64,000 nt of DNA, from the NCBI GenBank assembly GCA_963662645.2, contig OY759762.1, forward strand, positions 3,348,001 through 3,412,000, given 5' to 3'. Made by a program: the position numbers and the translations under genes. The DNA is from Aldehydirespirator sp963662645. Its GTDB lineage: Bacteria > Actinomycetota > Acidimicrobiia > Acidimicrobiales > Aldehydirespiratoraceae. The notes under the pieces are model-generated. The model was given only the letters and a program-made list of their open reading frames with translations, ran no database searches and had not been told where the DNA came from. Within the stretch, counting starts at the first letter, position 1. Every line of letters begins with the position of its first letter. This document shows positions 61,550 through 64,000 of the stretch, piece by piece.

Positions 61550-63799
61550 GTGGCCACCGTCACCCGGGTCCTGCCCTGGAGGCGTGGGGCCCGGCGGCCC
61601 GCGGCGGCCGAGATCGCGCCGCTGCTGGAGTGCTACCGCCAGCGTCACCGCGACCGGTCGCCCGATCTGATCGTGCGGGCCTTCGAGGTCGCCGCCGGGG
61701 CCCACGAGGGCCAGATGCGCCTCTCGGGGGAGCCCTATATCCGCCACCCGCTGGCCGTCGCCACCATCGTGGCCCGGCTCGGGCTTGACGATGTGACCAT
61801 CGCCGCGTCGCTGCTGCACGACGCCGTGGAAGACACCGATGTGGCCCTGGCCGCCATCGAGGCCGACTTCGGCCCGGAGGTCACCCGCATCGTGGACGGG
61901 GTCACGAAGCTGGACCGGGTCCACTACGACACCCGCGAGCAGCAGCAGGCCGCATCGGTGCGCAAGATGATCGTCGCCATCGCTCGCGACCTGCGGGTGC
62001 TGATCATCAAGCTGGCCGACCGGCTGCACAACCTGCGCACCCTGGCGGTGCTGCCCGCGTTCAAGCAGGACTACATCGCGCGCGAGACCCTCGACGTGTA
62101 CGCGCCGCTGGCCCACCGCCTGGGAATGCAGGACATCAAGCAGCAGCTGGAGGATCTGGCCTTCGCCGCGCTGGAGCCCCGCCGCTACGCCGAGATCGAT
62201 CAGATGGTCCAGCTGCGAGCGCCCGAGCGAGACATCTATCTCGAGCAGGTGCTCGGCGACGTGGAGTCGCGCCTGGGCGAGTTGGGCATCTCCGCCGAAG
62301 TGACCGGCCGGCCCAAGCACCTGTGGTCGATCTACGAGAAGATGGTGGTGAAGGGCCGGTCCTTCGAGGACATCTTCGACCTGGTCGGCATCCGCGTGCT
62401 GGTCGACTCGGTTCGGGACTGCTACGCGGCGCTCGGCTCCATCCATGCGACTTGGAGGCCGGTGCAGGGCCGGTTCAAGGACTACATCGCCATGCCCAAG
62501 TTCAACCTCTACCAGTCGCTGCACACGACGGTGGTGGGACCGGCGGGCAAGACCCTGGAGGTGCAGATCCGCACCCGGGCGATGCACGAGCGGGCCGAGC
62601 ACGGCGTGGCGGCCCACTGGGAGTACAAGGACGCCTCGCCGTCGGAGGAGATGGCCTGGCTGTCGCGCATCGTCGACTGGCAGCAGGAGACGTCGGACCC
62701 GGCCGAGTTCATGTCCAACCTCAAGACCGAGCTCGACACCGACGAGGTGTACGTGTTCACGCCCCAGGGCAGAGTGATCGAGCTGCCGGTGGGCGCCACC
62801 CCGGTGGACTTCGCCTACACGATTCACACCGATGTCGGGCATGCGTGCGTGGGCGCCAAGGTGAACGGCCGGCTAGTGGCGCTGGACAGCCGCCTGCTGT
62901 CGGGCGACGTGGTGGAGATCTTCACCACCCGAACCGAGGGTGCCGGGCCGAGCCGCGACTGGCTGAAGTTCGTGGCCAGCCGCCGGGCGGCCAACAAGAT
63001 CAAGCAGTGGTACTCCCGCGAGCGCCGGGCCGACGCCATCGAGAACGGGCGCGACGACCTGATCCAGGCCCTTCGGCGCGAGGGTCTTCCCGCCCAGCGC
63101 CTGCTCAAGGACAAGCTGCTGGAGACGATCGCCGAGCAGTTGAACTACAGCTCAACCGATCTGCTGTTCCTAGCCATCGGGGAGGGCCACCAGTCGGCGG
63201 CCTCGGTGGCCAGCCGCTTCGCTCGGGCGCTGCACGGCGACGACGCCGGCGGCGAGGCCGACCGTGACCGCCTTCCCACCACCGCGAGGCGCCGTGCCGG
63301 GCATCTGCGCAGCGACTCCGACGTGGGCGTGCACGTCGAGGGCCTCGACGACATCTTGATCCGGCTGTCGCAGTGCTGCGCTCCGGTGCCGCCCGACGAG
63401 ATCATCGGCTTCGTCACCCGGGGACGGGGCGTGTCGGTTCACCGGGCGGACTGTGTCAACGCCATAAGGCTGGCTGAGGGCCAGACCGACCGGCTGATCG
63501 AGGTGGAGTGGGACGCCGACTTCGCCGGCAAGTTCTCAACGACCATCTCGGTGCACGCCCTGGACCGGCCCGGCCTGCTGCGCGACGTGACCGACGTGCT
63601 GGCCGAGCACCGGCTCAGCATCATCAGCGCCAAAGCCGAGACCGGCGACGACTTCATCGCCCGCATGGACTTCGAGTTTGAGCTTGCCGACCTGTCCCAG
63701 CTCGACTCGGTGCTGTCCAGCGTCCTCGCCCTAGAAGCAGTCTTCGACGCCTACAGAGTCCTCCCCAGCCGCAACCCCCGCCTCACGAACGCGGACTAG
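61550..63799 (+). CDS. relA: Bifunctional (p)ppGpp synthetase/hydrolase Rel
   Basis: 749 aa, GTG start. In order: HD hydrolase domain (YIRHPLAVATIVARL, SLLHDAVEDTDV), synthetase domain (RGRFKDYIAMPK-like GRFKDYIAMPKFNLYQSLHT, TLEVQIRTRAMHERAEHGVA), TGS (VYVFTPQGRVIELPVGATPV), a zinc-finger/helical region (LSQCCAPVPPDEIIGFVTRG) and a C-terminal ACT domain (RPGLLRDVTDVLAEHRLSII). HDxxED is intact and the synthetase has RxKD, the form found in bifunctional enzymes. It makes and degrades the alarmone of the stringent response. Confidence 0.96.
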   Translation: MATVTRVLPWRRGARRPAAAEIAPLLECYRQRHRDRSPDLIVRAFEVAAGAHEGQMRLSGEPYIRHPLAVATIVARLGLDDVTIAASLLHDAVEDTDVALAAIEADFGPEVTRIVDGVTKLDRVHYDTREQQQAASVRKMIVAIARDLRVLIIKLADRLHNLRTLAVLPAFKQDYIARETLDVYAPLAHRLGMQDIKQQLEDLAFAALEPRRYAEIDQMVQLRAPERDIYLEQVLGDVESRLGELGISAEVTGRPKHLWSIYEKMVVKGRSFEDIFDLVGIRVLVDSVRDCYAALGSIHATWRPVQGRFKDYIAMPKFNLYQSLHTTVVGPAGKTLEVQIRTRAMHERAEHGVAAHWEYKDASPSEEMAWLSRIVDWQQETSDPAEFMSNLKTELDTDEVYVFTPQGRVIELPVGATPVDFAYTIHTDVGHACVGAKVNGRLVALDSRLLSGDVVEIFTTRTEGAGPSRDWLKFVASRRAANKIKQWYSRERRADAIENGRDDLIQALRREGLPAQRLLKDKLLETIAEQLNYSSTDLLFLAIGEGHQSAASVASRFARALHGDDAGGEADRDRLPTTARRRAGHLRSDSDVGVHVEGLDDILIRLSQCCAPVPPDEIIGFVTRGRGVSVHRADCVNAIRLAEGQTDRLIEVEWDADFAGKFSTTISVHALDRPGLLRDVTDVLAEHRLSIISAKAETGDDFIARMDFEFELADLSQLDSVLSSVLALEAVFDAYRVLPSRNPRLTNAD

Positions 63800-63800
63800 A

Positions 63801-64000
63801 TCACAAGACGGGGACACGCAAGCCCAGCCCGGATCCCCAATTCAGCACTTGCTCCTCATATATTCCGGCACTCGCAGCCTCGGCGGAATGCACCTGCTCT
63901 CGGCCCATGCGGATGCGCTCAAGAACGTCTGCGGCCAAGTAGTAGTCCTCAATGTCGTCGAGCCCGCGGTCGATGATTTCGCGGAGGTAGAACGCCTTCG
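63801..64000 (-). CDS. RelB/DinJ-like antitoxin, C-terminal part (truncated by window edge)
   Basis: About 66 codons open to the right edge on the minus strand, ending at TGA 63803-63801. The sequence KAFYLREIIDRGLDDIEDYY then LAADVLERIRMGREQVHSAE is typical of ribbon-helix-helix antitoxins of the RelB/DinJ type: the second RHH helix plus the acidic toxin-binding tail. A toxin gene would be expected directly downstream of such an antitoxin, but on this strand the stop abuts the end of rel, so the partner may be upstream or absent. Confidence 0.7.
   Translation of the reverse strand, partial: KAFYLREIIDRGLDDIEDYYLAADVLERIRMGREQVHSAEAASAGIYEEQVLNWGSGLGLRVPVL

Overview
The window is GC-rich, densely coding bacterial DNA with many GTG/TTG starts and 4-nt start/stop overlaps. 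Several traits point to an actinobacterium, most likely an Acidimicrobiia-like lineage: a phosphatidylinositol-mannoside gene trio, luciferase-like flavin oxidoreductases, an actinobacterial pdxST-yebC-ruvCAB-queA-tgt-yajC-secDF-rel block, and a fused LivHMG transporter. The taxon is an inference; no rRNA or tRNA gene is visible.

Layout. 1-7957: branched-chain-amino-acid-type (Liv) uptake locus with two convergent binding proteins, an MFS-LivF fusion and a LivH-LivM-LivG fusion. 8066-12234: MscS channel, TauE/SafE permease, and an MFS/SnoaL-like/cupin operon. 12347-16069: coxMSL, encoding a form I (CO-oxidising) aerobic carbon monoxide dehydrogenase. 16070-20108: a patch of accessory DNA (truncated ADP-ribosylglycohydrolase, two proteins with 11/22-residue repeats, a toxin-antitoxin relic and an intact RHH-PIN module). 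It separates coxL from an XdhC/CoxI-type maturation factor at 20109.

21165-37237 is a catabolic island. A minus-strand operon carries an amino-acid/ectoine-type ABC importer (EhuABCD-like), an MFS protein, two SDRs, a flavin oxidoreductase and an unusual MerR+XRE+cupin regulator. It is followed by an ectoine-hydrolase-like M24 protein and an M20 amidohydrolase. Beyond the importer lie a second flavin oxidoreductase, an aminotransferase, two Asp/Glu-racemase-superfamily (EutA-like) proteins and a frameshifted LDH2-type dehydrogenase. A short motif (TCTNCTARR) recurs in three gene-free control regions of the island, and about 130 bp carrying a TTGACA promoter is duplicated at two sites about 5 kb apart. 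The parts resemble ectoine utilisation but in a non-standard combination. This is the best candidate here for an undescribed system.

37536-44853: DMT permease, dtd, hairpin repeats, a molybdopterin-oxidoreductase remnant, SDRs, an amidohydrolase, an acetoacetate-decarboxylase-like protein and an acyl-CoA dehydrogenase. 44892-49202: a membrane protein, then the CDP-alcohol phosphatidyltransferase / acyltransferase / PimA-like trio and a degenerate M48-like protein. 49203-63799: an intergenic repeat family, a DUF3048-like lipoprotein, pdxS-pdxT, yebC, ruvC-ruvA-ruvB (with a 17-bp minisatellite before ruvA), queA, tgt (lacking the zinc-site cysteines), yajC-secD-secF and rel. The right edge cuts a RelB-like antitoxin gene on the minus strand.
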